Of a stretch of 64,000 bases of DNA, positions 27,097-36,733 are shown piece by piece. The position numbers and the translations under genes were made by a program. Position 1 is the stretch's first letter, and each line of letters opens with the position of its first letter. The notes below the pieces were generated by a model. That model saw only the letters and a list, made by a program, of their open reading frames with translations. It did no database searches and was not told the DNA's origin. Origin of the DNA: Nitrosomonas sp. Lineage in GTDB: Bacteria; Pseudomonadota; Gammaproteobacteria; Burkholderiales; Nitrosomonadaceae. Where the stretch lies: contig NZ_JAIEMO010000004.1 in the NCBI RefSeq assembly GCF_019752095.1, forward strand, positions 46,698 through 110,697, in the 5' to 3' direction.

Positions 27097-29511
27097 TTAC
27101 TGAGTCTTATTGCCAGGCAAGGGTAAGTTAGCATCAAGAGGGGTGGGCTCAGCCACCCAGAAGCCTTGTACATAATCAACACCGATATTTTCCAGAACTT
27201 GTAGTGTTTGATCATTTTCCACCCATATGGCGATGGTTTTAAGCCGCATGATATGGCCGATGTGATGAATCGATTCAACCATTGCCAGGTTGACTGAGTC
27301 GGTAAGCATATTTTTGATTAATTGTCCGTCTATTTTTAGATAATCAAGTGGGATATCCTTTAAATAACTGAACGATGATAGGTTGCTGCCAAAGTCATCG
27401 ATGGAGATGCGACAGCCTAATTCCTTTAGGGTAGTGACGAAATGTATGACATGCTTTAAATCGTTCAGCGCGTCTTGTTCGCTGATTTCGAAGCAGATGC
27501 AGGCGGGATCCAGTTGGTTGGCTTTAATACTATTTATCGTGAGATTAAGGAAATCTTCGCTTTCCAGTGCTTGCCCGGATATATTAATGGTGTAGATCGC
27601 ATTGGCCGTGTGTGCTGCGTGTGCTCGTATTAGCTGTAATGATTGTTGTACCACCCAGCGATCAATGAGCAACATTTGATCATGCCGCCGGGCGGCAGGT
27701 AGAAATGCACTGGGCATAATTAGTTGGCCGTTCTCATCCTTCAATCGTAATAAGATTTCACCCTGTTGTTGTTGCTCTGGATGTTCCGAGAGTAACCGGA
27801 TTGGTTGGTAATAAAGTTGAAAGTGCTGTTTTTCTAGGGCGCTTTGAATGCGAGGCAGCCATTGTATTTCGGTCGAATCTTGCAGGTGATGACCGGATTG
27901 ATACACCTGCACTCGGTTGCGTCCTTGTTCCTTGGCGGCATAACAGGCGCTGTCAGCTGCATTGAGTGCATGTTCAATACCTTGGTTTCCATGAGTGATG
28001 GGAAATATTCCGATGCTTACGCCAATAGTGAAAGTTTTGCCTTGCCATTGGAAACGGAAGCTTTGCACCAGTTCACGCAATGTGTGCGCTACTTGTAACG
28101 CTTGATTTCTAGGGCAGTGTTCAAGGATAACTGCAAATTCATCGCCGCCCAGACGTGCTAGCGTGTCTCGTGTGCGCAGCTTGGAATGCAACAATGCGGT
28201 TACCTGGCGCAACAATTTGTCACCGGCGCTATGGCCGCAACTGTCGTTGATGATCTTGAATTGATCAAGGTCGAGATAGAGCAGCGCATGTATGTCATTT
28301 TTGCGTGTGGATATCAGAATTTTGCTGAGGCGATTTTCGAATTCCTGGCGATTAAGCAGACCGGTCAGTGAATCATGTGCGGCTTGATAGGCAAGCTTTT
28401 GTGTCAGCTTGCGCTGTTCTGTTATATCGCGGAAAGTTATCACGGTGCCAATCACGTGCTTTTGTTCGTTCTGGATCGGTGCTACGGCGTAATCAATGAT
28501 GTATTTTTTTTTGTCTCGGTGGATCAATATGCATTCACGGTTCTTGTGAGAATTTTCGAACTCATTTAAGTGATCGGGCAGTGGATTCGTGGTCGGCTCC
28601 TGAGTAGTTATGTCCATAATGTTGAATACTTTCGATAGCGGAGTGTCGTGTATTTCTTCATTGCTCCAGCCGGTAAGTATTTCTGCGGTTGGGTTTATAA
28701 AAGTGATTTTTCCACTGGTATCTGTGGTGATGACTGCATCGCCGATACTCGCTAATGTGATTTGAAATAGCTCTTTTTCCTGGTGTAGGATATCGTTAGA
28801 TATGGTGAGTGCCTCGGTACGTTCTACAACTCGTTGCTCCAGTTGGTTTTTGGTTTGAATCAGGCGTTTTAGCAGCTGAATGTTATCAAAACGAAATTTG
28901 AGTGAATCTGTGATTGTTTGGTGTAGTTGGAATGAAATTCTTCCCATAGTGAATACAAACAGTAAATAAGTAAGCGCGATGATCATCTGAATATCGCTTT
29001 CATGCGTGATGACCTGATAGGTGAAAGGAAGCACAGCGGGTATCGAAAAGGCTAAAAAGGCGCCTTTATACGACGATAAGGTAGCCATTGCGCCTGCGAC
29101 TATGCCGCCCAGTAAGTACGCCAGAAATAATTGATGGGTTTCACTGTCGGTAACAAAAAAAATGCTTCCAGCGGAACCCCATAGTATCCCCGCTAACAAT
29201 ACGCTAACATGAAACCAATGTCCCCAAACTACTGATTCGGCAACGGATGGGTTTTTGCGAAAATAGGCTCTGACCAACAGAAATCTTGCGAAAGTGAGGG
29301 AATAAATTGCCGCCAGCCAGCCTAGAAGCCAGTCCTTTTCGATTAGATCCCAAAAAATAAGAATCAACATAGCAGCAACAATCAATGTGACAAATAGCGC
29401 CTTAGGAGCTTGCTGGTAAGCTAGTTTGATTTGTTCGGCCAGTAATGAGCCAGAATGGTTGGGGGAGGGAGGTTGAGAATTCACATTGCGATTATTGAAT
29501 CTTGGCTCCAT
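27097..29511 (-). CDS. Membrane PAS-GGDEF-EAL cyclic-di-GMP protein
   Basis: An 804-residue protein. About six membrane helices lie in residues 35-205, then a coiled coil, a PAS domain (about 245-365), a GGDEF domain with intact RLGGDEFAV, and an EAL domain. The EAL motif reads GEILLRL, with Ile for Ala; the metal-binding DDFGSN and the KIDGQLI and QGFWVAEP motifs are kept. It may both make and break cyclic di-GMP. It stands alone, divergent from the FadL-type gene. Confidence 0.9.
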   Translation of the reverse strand: MEPRFNNRNVNSQPPSPNHSGSLLAEQIKLAYQQAPKALFVTLIVAAMLILIFWDLIEKDWLLGWLAAIYSLTFARFLLVRAYFRKNPSVAESVVWGHWFHVSVLLAGILWGSAGSIFFVTDSETHQLFLAYLLGGIVAGAMATLSSYKGAFLAFSIPAVLPFTYQVITHESDIQMIIALTYLLFVFTMGRISFQLHQTITDSLKFRFDNIQLLKRLIQTKNQLEQRVVERTEALTISNDILHQEKELFQITLASIGDAVITTDTSGKITFINPTAEILTGWSNEEIHDTPLSKVFNIMDITTQEPTTNPLPDHLNEFENSHKNRECILIHRDKKKYIIDYAVAPIQNEQKHVIGTVITFRDITEQRKLTQKLAYQAAHDSLTGLLNRQEFENRLSKILISTRKNDIHALLYLDLDQFKIINDSCGHSAGDKLLRQVTALLHSKLRTRDTLARLGGDEFAVILEHCPRNQALQVAHTLRELVQSFRFQWQGKTFTIGVSIGIFPITHGNQGIEHALNAADSACYAAKEQGRNRVQVYQSGHHLQDSTEIQWLPRIQSALEKQHFQLYYQPIRLLSEHPEQQQQGEILLRLKDENGQLIMPSAFLPAARRHDQMLLIDRWVVQQSLQLIRAHAAHTANAIYTINISGQALESEDFLNLTINSIKANQLDPACICFEISEQDALNDLKHVIHFVTTLKELGCRISIDDFGSNLSSFSYLKDIPLDYLKIDGQLIKNMLTDSVNLAMVESIHHIGHIMRLKTIAIWVENDQTLQVLENIGVDYVQGFWVAEPTPLDANLPLPGNKTQ

Positions 29512-29832
29512 ATAATAAGGCTTTTTACGGGAGAACTATGGAGATTGTAGGGGTGTTTCTAAATGTTTACCAATGAATCTGCAATAGTTAATTTGGGGTA
29601 AAGATATACAAAGCTTTTCAGCAACTTGAAATCTGATAGAAAATGTGCAATTTTCTATGCCAAGACGTTGATAGCGTATAAGATAAAAAGTATTCATCAC
29701 ATTAGAAGCCAGAAGATTCTTATATATTTAATACTCGAAAAATTATACTTAACATTTATTTTAAGTAAAGTTAGCTGCTATATTGCAACATGCCGGGTAA
29801 GACGCTGGATAAAAAATTACAGGAGCATACTC
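29512..29832. other. Divergent intergenic region
   Basis: AT-rich spacer between the c-di-GMP gene and the FadL-type gene. A frame is open from 29626 through into the porin, but its residues look unnatural for a protein and lack a signal peptide, so I treat 29626-29832 as untranslated leader. Confidence 0.6.
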
Positions 29833-31200
29833 ATTAAAACGAGATATATCGCAACTAGTTTATTTTGTCAGAAGTTTCTGTCTCGTGCTGGATTCATTTT
29901 ACTCGTGGCTTCAGCGCCAGTATCCGGTGCCGGCATCGCTGTGATGGAGCACAGTGTCAAGGAATTGGGGCAGGCGTTCTCCGGTGCACCCACTAATACG
30001 AGTGACGGCAGTATGGTGTTCTTTAATCCGGCTGCGATGAGCCAGGTGCGTGGTAAATTGATTTCGGTTGCGAGTTACTATATCGCGCCGTCTGCAACTT
30101 TTCATAATAGTTCTTCGCAATTGAGTCCGCAATTGGGCGGCACGCCGCTTACGGGTGGGAATGGCGGAGATTCTGCGCAATCGGTTTTTATTCCAAATTT
30201 TTATTACGTGCAGGAATTGTCAAACCGAATAGCCTTCGGTTTTGGATTTAATATACCTTATGGTATGCGCAATAGCTATGATTCGGACTGGAAAGGACGC
30301 TACCAAGCCATTGATTCGGAAATTCTGACTATTAATTTGAACCCGTCTTTGTCGTTCAAGGTAACCGAAAAATTTTCTCTAGGTGCTGGTTTTAACGTGC
30401 AGTACTTGCGGGCTAAGCTAACTAACGCAGTTGATCTAGGACCAGCATGCTTTTTATTGCAGGGAGCATTGCCATGCCTCAGCCAGGGAATTGCACCGCA
30501 AACTGCGGATGGACATGTCTCGCTCAAGGGTGATAGTGTCGGTTTTGGTTACAATTTTGGCGCATTTTACACGTTGGCACCTGATACTCGATTCGGTGTC
30601 AGTTACCGTTCTCGAATTGCCCATGACGTGAAAGGAGATGCGAATTTCACGATACCGGATAAAGCCATTGCATTGACGCAAGGTAATATTCTGGTGGACA
30701 CTCATGCGGTTACTTCGGTGACTCTGCCAGACACGGTCTTGTTCGGTTTCTCGCACTATCTCAATCCGCGCTGGGAAGTTTCCGCCGATGCGTTATGGAC
30801 GCATTGGAGCTTGGTTCGAGAGCTCAGAACAAATTTCTCTTCATCACAATCCGATGATGTACAAAACCTGAGATGGAACGATACGTGGCGCTATGCTTTT
30901 GGGGTTAATTATTTTTCCGCAACCAATAAGTGGATCCTGCGAACGGGATTTGCTTATGATGAAACGCCGGTTCCCAATGCACAACACAGATCGCCCCGAA
31001 TTCCCGATAGCAACCGCTATTGGTTGACCGCTGGCTTTACTTATGCAGTTCGGAATAATATTTTTATTCATGGTGCGTATGCGCATCTGTTCATGGATAA
31101 CCCCTCGATCAGTCGAAGGAGCGTGACTGGGGATTTTCTTTCTGGGCAGTTTTCTGAGCAAATCAATATTGGTGGCCTGCAACTAGATTGGCGTTTCTAG
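29833..31200 (+). CDS. OmpP1/FadL-family outer-membrane transporter
   Basis: A 455-residue outer-membrane barrel. The mature N-terminus (AVMEHSVKELGQAFSG followed by SDGSMVFFNPAAM) is the FadL hatch signature. A signal peptide, FILLVASAPVSGAG, lies just before it. No ATG, GTG or TTG is in a sensible place: an ATT at 29833 sits 7 bases after AGGAG and gives a normal signal peptide, so it is taken as a rare start. FadL proteins import hydrophobic compounds. The barrel ends LQLDWRF with the terminal Phe. Confidence 0.8.
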   Translation: MKTRYIATSLFCQKFLSRAGFILLVASAPVSGAGIAVMEHSVKELGQAFSGAPTNTSDGSMVFFNPAAMSQVRGKLISVASYYIAPSATFHNSSSQLSPQLGGTPLTGGNGGDSAQSVFIPNFYYVQELSNRIAFGFGFNIPYGMRNSYDSDWKGRYQAIDSEILTINLNPSLSFKVTEKFSLGAGFNVQYLRAKLTNAVDLGPACFLLQGALPCLSQGIAPQTADGHVSLKGDSVGFGYNFGAFYTLAPDTRFGVSYRSRIAHDVKGDANFTIPDKAIALTQGNILVDTHAVTSVTLPDTVLFGFSHYLNPRWEVSADALWTHWSLVRELRTNFSSSQSDDVQNLRWNDTWRYAFGVNYFSATNKWILRTGFAYDETPVPNAQHRSPRIPDSNRYWLTAGFTYAVRNNIFIHGAYAHLFMDNPSISRRSVTGDFLSGQFSEQINIGGLQLDWRF

Positions 31201-31220
31201 CCCTAGCCCTAGCCCTAGCC
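31197..31220. repeat. Four tandem CTAGCC units
   Basis: CTAGCC is repeated four times exactly, the first unit containing the porin stop codon TAG. A short microsatellite, probably able to slip, with no coding effect unless the stop is affected. Confidence 0.9.
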
Positions 31221-31332
31221 ATTGGAATTGGCGGGTTGCGGTGCCGAAACTTATGCAGAGTTACATTATCCTATAACGTTGCTTCCATCGGTGTGATGGA
31301 TAAATTTTCTAACCAAATTTCGGGATTAATCA

Positions 31333-33183
31333 ATGGACAAAAACATACGCCTTAATTTCTGGTTTTTTACTGTGGCACTATTGTCTTTGCTGTTAGTGCA
31401 AAATTTATATAAGCAATACACTCAAGTTGAGCCTATTCCCTATAGTCGTTTCCAGCATCTCTTGGAGAAGGGGCAGGTAGCCGAGATTGCAATTACCGAG
31501 AACCAGATTTTCGGAACATTAAAGGAAAAGCATGCGGATGGCTATAAGGATTTTGTCACTACCCGAGTGGAACCTGAGTTAGCTGAAATCCTGGATAAAT
31601 ATCATGTGGTCTATACCGGTGTGGTGCAAAGCACCTGGTTGCGCGATTTATTATCCTGGATTGTGCCGACAGCAATTTTCGTCGGAATCTGGCTGTTTGT
31701 GATACGTCGTATGGGAAGCGGCATGGGAGGCGGATTGATGTCGATCGGTAAAAGCCGCGCCAAAGTGTTTGTAGAAAAGGAAACCAAGGAGACTTTCGAT
31801 GATGTGGCGGGAGTCGACGAAGCTAAGGAGGAATTGGTCGAAATTATCAATTTCTTGAAGAATCCGGTGGATTATGGTCGTTTAGGCGGACGAGCGCCGA
31901 AAGGTATTTTGCTAGTGGGACCGCCAGGTACTGGGAAAACTTTGCTAGCACGTGCAGTAGCGGGTGAAGCGGGTGTACCTTTTTTCTCCATTTCCGGCTC
32001 GGAATTTGTAGAAATGTTTGTCGGTATTGGCGCGGCCAGGGTCCGTGATTTGTTTGAACAGGCAAGACAAATGGCGCCGGCGATAATTTTTATTGATGAA
32101 CTGGATGCGTTGGGGCGTGCAAGAGGTGCTTACGGCATGGGAGGCGGTCATGACGAAAAAGAACAAACCCTGAATCAGTTGTTGGCTGAGCTAGATGGTT
32201 TCGATTCCAGCAGTGGCATCGTGCTGCTGGCAGCGACCAATCGCCCGGAAATTCTTGATCCGGCATTACTGCGTGCCGGACGATTTGATCGCCAAGTGCT
32301 GGTAGATCGTCCAGATAAAATTGGACGGGAACAAATTCTTAATGTACATGCGAAAAAAGTAAAATTGCATAACGATGTTAGGATTGAAGAAATTGCAGCG
32401 CTAACACCGGGGTTTACCGGCGCGGATCTGGCGAACCTTATTAACGAGGCAACTTTATTAGCGACTCGGCGAGCTGCGTCATCTGTTGCGATGGCAGATT
32501 TTAGTAATGCCATTGAGCGCATCGTGGCAGGATTGGAAAAACGTAACCGTTTGCTGAATCCCGACGAACGCCGTGTAGTGGCGTTTCATGAGCTTGGACA
32601 TACGTTGGTGGCGTTAGCGCTTCCAGGTACCGACGAAGTACACAAAGTCTCCATCATTCCACGAGGTATCGGCGCGCTGGGCTACACCATTCAGCGTCCG
32701 ACCGAAGACCGTTATCTGATGACTCGCGTGGAACTGCAAAATAAAATGGCTGTGCTATTGGGTGGGCGTGCAGCCGAGCAGATCGTGTTTGACGAAATAT
32801 CCACTGGTGCGGCGGATGACCTGGTGCGTGCCACTGATATTGCTCGTGCCATGGTGCTGCGTTATGGCATGAGCGAGGCTTTGGGTAATGTTGCGTATGA
32901 TCGGGAACAGTCGGCATTTCTACAGCCCAATGTTCCTATGCCGCAAAGTCGAAACTACAGCGAAGAAACTGCCAACAAGATAGATATTGCAGTGCGCGTA
33001 CTGGTTGATCAAGCCCTGGAACGTGCAATCAATATACTTCAATCCAACCGCGGGTTGCTGGATCAAGCTGCGCAAGATCTATTGCAAAAAGAAACACTCA
33101 ATCAACCCGAAATAATTAAATTAAAGCAAGCGATCGTTTTTCCAGTGCATCACATTGACAAGCCCGGACTCCAGATTGATTGA
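31333..33183 (+). CDS. ftsH: FtsH-type AAA+ zinc metalloprotease (paralogue)
   Basis: A 616-residue membrane protease. Two membrane helices lie at residues 8-24 and about 110-125, with a periplasmic domain between. The AAA domain has Walker A GPPGTGKT near residue 196 and the peptidase has HELGH near 419, both intact. The gene does not sit beside rlmE as the housekeeping ftsH does, and the tail is shorter, so this may be a second copy. A canonical ftsH elsewhere would confirm that. Confidence 0.9.
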   Translation: MDKNIRLNFWFFTVALLSLLLVQNLYKQYTQVEPIPYSRFQHLLEKGQVAEIAITENQIFGTLKEKHADGYKDFVTTRVEPELAEILDKYHVVYTGVVQSTWLRDLLSWIVPTAIFVGIWLFVIRRMGSGMGGGLMSIGKSRAKVFVEKETKETFDDVAGVDEAKEELVEIINFLKNPVDYGRLGGRAPKGILLVGPPGTGKTLLARAVAGEAGVPFFSISGSEFVEMFVGIGAARVRDLFEQARQMAPAIIFIDELDALGRARGAYGMGGGHDEKEQTLNQLLAELDGFDSSSGIVLLAATNRPEILDPALLRAGRFDRQVLVDRPDKIGREQILNVHAKKVKLHNDVRIEEIAALTPGFTGADLANLINEATLLATRRAASSVAMADFSNAIERIVAGLEKRNRLLNPDERRVVAFHELGHTLVALALPGTDEVHKVSIIPRGIGALGYTIQRPTEDRYLMTRVELQNKMAVLLGGRAAEQIVFDEISTGAADDLVRATDIARAMVLRYGMSEALGNVAYDREQSAFLQPNVPMPQSRNYSEETANKIDIAVRVLVDQALERAINILQSNRGLLDQAAQDLLQKETLNQPEIIKLKQAIVFPVHHIDKPGLQID

Positions 33184-33225
33184 TGGATTTATTTCTTTGA
33201 ATTATATCCTTGTTACATCGAAATT

Positions 33226-34143
33226 TTATTCGTAACTGACTAATGTAAATTGAAATGATTCTGCATTGGTTAATTGCATTTGTACGTTATTGATAACGGT
33301 AGATGCATTGATCATCGCTGATGGAATACGTAATTGACCACTTGTGCTCGAGAATGTGGCGATATTGAGTGGTTTATTATTCAGCGATACTACACTGTCT
33401 GGATCGAGTTCAAATACAATCGAAGGGCTATCTTGAATCAACCGTAAACTGACTTCCAGTGCATTGCCCGTCCCGATATCCACTGCAAAACTCAAAATTC
33501 CTTGACTGAAAATGCTTGTTACATCAATGAGTGCAACATTATTTATCCGCACCAAATTATTAAACGAGACAGCTGAAGAGCCATCATAATCTTTCAGTGG
33601 CGTTTCAGAGAAGCTGCCTCCAAAGCTTCTTATGGGGAGTTTTTCAATAGCATCGAAGACATTCATTCCATCAAAAATAACGCGACCAAATACGGTAAAG
33701 CCACCATTTTGATTATCCAAGTTCGGGGAATTGTCCTTTAAATTAACAAACCATTGACTGGTTGCGCTGTTGGGGTCGTTGCCAAGTTTTGCCATGGCGA
33801 CGGTTCCTCGTGTGTTGGAGATTTTAAATTCATTGATGATCGGAGCAAAAGTATTTACAGCAGTGAGCGATTCGCCAGCGGTACCAGAGATAATTTTAAA
33901 ACCGCCGCCTTGAACGACAAAATCAGGAACGCTGCGATGAAAGATGCCATTTGTGTAGGTCGCACTATTAGTGTAGTCAATAAAGTTGGTTGTTGTGATC
34001 GGTGTCTGCGTTTCAAAAAGTTCAATACAAAATTGCCCCATATTGGTTGTAAAGCAGGCAACTTTGTTAGCGTGCGTAATGGGGGATGAAAAAAACAAGC
34101 AGACAAGCAATACGGTTTTATATAAGGCTGGATTGAGGCGCAT
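33226..34143 (-). CDS. Exported cyclophilin-type peptidyl-prolyl isomerase with C-terminal extension
   Basis: A 305-residue protein with a signal peptide (TVLLVCLFFSSPITHA). The cyclophilin domain (about 26-205) has the active-site FHRSVPDFVVQGGGF and the SATSQWFVNL stretch. A further 90 residues after it look like a beta-rich domain and do not resemble a known chaperone. It is probably periplasmic. It converges on ftsH with a 42-bp gap and no clear terminator. Confidence 0.85.
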   Translation of the reverse strand: MRLNPALYKTVLLVCLFFSSPITHANKVACFTTNMGQFCIELFETQTPITTTNFIDYTNSATYTNGIFHRSVPDFVVQGGGFKIISGTAGESLTAVNTFAPIINEFKISNTRGTVAMAKLGNDPNSATSQWFVNLKDNSPNLDNQNGGFTVFGRVIFDGMNVFDAIEKLPIRSFGGSFSETPLKDYDGSSAVSFNNLVRINNVALIDVTSIFSQGILSFAVDIGTGNALEVSLRLIQDSPSIVFELDPDSVVSLNNKPLNIATFSSTSGQLRIPSAMINASTVINNVQMQLTNAESFQFTLVSYE

Positions 34144-34333
34144 GATGATTGGATATTTTTGAATGAGTTGAAATGGGATTTTACTGACAGATGTCTAACC
34201 GAGGCAATATTTTTATTTTGGATATGCAGTTTTGTGCTAGTGAATTTTAGTAATGTAACGAGAATTGGCGGTTCCTCAAATCAATGTGGAAACTGAGAAT
34301 AATCGTGAGGCAGTTTGTTTTGTTAAAGATATT

Positions 34334-35311
34334 TTACATATTAATTATTTTTGTATTTCTCAATTCGAAGCTTTCTTCAATAGCATCCAGCATCATAGCT
34401 GCTACATTAAATCCCGTTTGCTGTGTGATTTCCTGCATTCCCGTAGGGCTGGTCACGTTAATCTCGGTTAAATAGTCTCCGATCACGTCCAACCCAACCA
34501 GCATTAAACCTTTTTTAGCCAATTCCGGGCCTAGCGATTCTACAATTTCCTTATCGCGAGCGGAGAGTGGTTGTGTTTTGCCCGTACCCCCCGCAGCGAG
34601 ATTGCCACGTGTTTCGCCGAGTTTCGGAATGCGCGCTAAAGCAAAAGGTACCGCTTTGCCAGCAATGAGTAGGATACGTTTGTCGCCTTGAGCAATCTCA
34701 GGAATAAAGCGTTGCACCATGATGGTTCGCGTCCCATAGTGAGTCAGCATTTCGAGAATCACGCTGATATTATAATCTTCAAGATGGACGCGAAATACAT
34801 TGGCACCTCCCATACCATCCAGTGGCTTTAAGATAATGTCTTGATAGATACTAAGAAATTCTCTAATTAAATGCGCCTGACTGGTTACTAATGTAGGCGT
34901 GACAAATTGTGGAAATTTAGTAATGGCAAGCTTTTCGTTGTAATCGCGGACACTGCTGGGGCTGTTAATTACCCAAGCGCCCTGAGTTTCAGCTAATTCC
35001 AGCAAGTACGTGCTGTAAACATATTCCATATCAAATGGCGGATCTTTGCGCATTAATACAGCATCGAATTCGCACAAAGGAGTTGCCGAAATATCACTAA
35101 TTTTGTACCAATGCCCATCCGATGTTGTTGGATTCGTGAGTGACAACACGCGTGCGAAGCCTGTGACAAAATGATTGATCAATGCAATGTCATGTTGATA
35201 AAGTACGGATATCTGGTGGTTTCTAGCAATGGCCTCACAGATCAAGGCATAGCTCGTGTCCTTATCAGTTTTAATGGAATCCAACTGATCGATGATAAAG
35301 GCAAGCTTCAT
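34334..35311 (-). CDS. gshB: Glutathione synthetase
   Basis: A 325-residue ATP-grasp ligase that adds Gly to gamma-Glu-Cys. It has KPLDGMGGANVFRV and VGLDVIGDYLTEINVTSPTG, the metal- and ATP-binding regions of GshB. It starts 8 bp after the gshA stop, so the two are one operon. Confidence 0.95.
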   Translation of the reverse strand: MKLAFIIDQLDSIKTDKDTSYALICEAIARNHQISVLYQHDIALINHFVTGFARVLSLTNPTTSDGHWYKISDISATPLCEFDAVLMRKDPPFDMEYVYSTYLLELAETQGAWVINSPSSVRDYNEKLAITKFPQFVTPTLVTSQAHLIREFLSIYQDIILKPLDGMGGANVFRVHLEDYNISVILEMLTHYGTRTIMVQRFIPEIAQGDKRILLIAGKAVPFALARIPKLGETRGNLAAGGTGKTQPLSARDKEIVESLGPELAKKGLMLVGLDVIGDYLTEINVTSPTGMQEITQQTGFNVAAMMLDAIEESFELRNTKIINM

Positions 35312-35319
35312 GGCAAAGT

Positions 35320-36615
35320 TTATGCGGAATTTAATTTTGCATCAGAGGAATCGGTTTGTTGCAATTCTAATGCGGCGGCTAGTAGTGCCAAACGCGCCAC
35401 AACACCATAGGCATAAAACCGATTTGGAATAATGTTTGACTGGGATGCGTTCGGTTCCAGGCAGGTGGTTTCAAATGCCAGCGGCACAAAATGCATACCG
35501 GGAGCATTTAAGTTTTCATCCATGCCGCGCCCGGTATGAACGCGATAAAAACCGCCGACGACGTGGCGATCAATCATGTAGATGACTGGCTCCGCTACCG
35601 CATGATTGATCGTTTCAAAGGTATAAACACCTTCCTGCACCAGTACATGGGAGACCGGTAATCCTTCTTTCACTACAGCCATTTTGTTGCGCTGCTTGCG
35701 GTTGAGTTTATAAATATCCGAACCGTCTTTTACGGTCATGATTCCCATTCCGTAGGTTCCTGAGTCAGCTTTGACAATGACAAATGGATCTTCCTTGACA
35801 CCATACTGTTGATATTTCTTCTTGATCACCGAGAGAATTCGATCAATAGCGGCTGCTACACATTCTTCTCCTTGTTTTTCATGAAAATTAATTTCTCCGC
35901 ATGAATTAAAGCGGGGGTTGATTAACCAAGGGTCAATACCAATTAATTCTGCAAATTCAAGCGCAATACGATCATAAGCGGAAAAGTGGTTAGATTTAAG
36001 GCGTGTTGCCCAACCGGCGTGTAAAGGTGGAATCACGATTTGATTCAAATTTTGTAAAATTTCAGGAATGCCAGTTGATAGATCATTGTTAAGTAGCACA
36101 GCGCAGGGTTCAAAATTTTCTAAACCTAACTTGTTGTTTGTGCGCGCAATCGGTTCAAGCTTAATAGATTGTCCATCTGGAAGATCAATGCTAGTTGCAG
36201 TAGTGACTTCCGGCAATAAGGTGCCGATACGTACATTCAATCCGGCTCGCTGCATGATATTTTGTAAGGTGGCAATATTTTGCAGATAAAAAATATTGCG
36301 TGTGTGATTTTCTGGGATCAACAATAAACTATGCGTGTCCGGACATATCTTGTCGATAGCGTTCATCATCGCTTGCACGCATAAAGGAATGAACTCCGGA
36401 TTTAAATTGTTAAACCCGCCGGGAAATAAATTAGTATCAACCGGTGCTAATTTAAAGCCACTGTTACGTAAATCAACAGAACAATAAAACGGCACTGCGT
36501 ATTCGCGCCATTTTCCCCTTATCCAGTGTTCAATGGTTGGCATGGCATTAATGATACGGTTTTCGAGGTCAAGAATCGGACCGCGCAGGGCTGTGGAAAG
36601 ATGAGGTACTGGCAT
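35320..36615 (-). CDS. gshA: Glutamate-cysteine ligase (proteobacterial type)
   Basis: A 431-residue ligase performing the first step of glutathione synthesis. The sequence fits the separate group found in thiobacilli and beta-proteobacteria rather than E. coli GshA (KADSGTYGMGIMTV and IPPLHAGWATRLKSN segments). Its adjacency to gshB supports the call. Only these two genes are in the unit, and the KefB-type antiporter diverges from them with a 110-bp promoter region. Confidence 0.9.
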   Translation of the reverse strand: MPVPHLSTALRGPILDLENRIINAMPTIEHWIRGKWREYAVPFYCSVDLRNSGFKLAPVDTNLFPGGFNNLNPEFIPLCVQAMMNAIDKICPDTHSLLLIPENHTRNIFYLQNIATLQNIMQRAGLNVRIGTLLPEVTTATSIDLPDGQSIKLEPIARTNNKLGLENFEPCAVLLNNDLSTGIPEILQNLNQIVIPPLHAGWATRLKSNHFSAYDRIALEFAELIGIDPWLINPRFNSCGEINFHEKQGEECVAAAIDRILSVIKKKYQQYGVKEDPFVIVKADSGTYGMGIMTVKDGSDIYKLNRKQRNKMAVVKEGLPVSHVLVQEGVYTFETINHAVAEPVIYMIDRHVVGGFYRVHTGRGMDENLNAPGMHFVPLAFETTCLEPNASQSNIIPNRFYAYGVVARLALLAAALELQQTDSSDAKLNSA

Positions 36616-36733
36616 TTTGCTTTGAATTATTGAACCAGAGCCATTATAGCATTATGGATTAAATAGATTGTGATCAGTCCGATCCTCAAGTATCTTATGT
36701 TTTTCATATATTTCCTGATGCTATTTGCTTGTC

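Noticed and set aside
26988..27278. Minus-strand frame over the end of the c-di-GMP gene
   Set aside because: It lies in another frame of the well-supported EAL domain and has no protein-like features.
29626..29832. Upstream extension of the FadL-type gene
   Set aside because: The 69 extra residues look random and would put the signal peptide in the middle of the protein.
31197..31220. CTAGCC repeat as a CRISPR-like or regulatory array
   Set aside because: Only four 6-bp units without spacers; a simple microsatellite. No CRISPR array was seen anywhere in the window.
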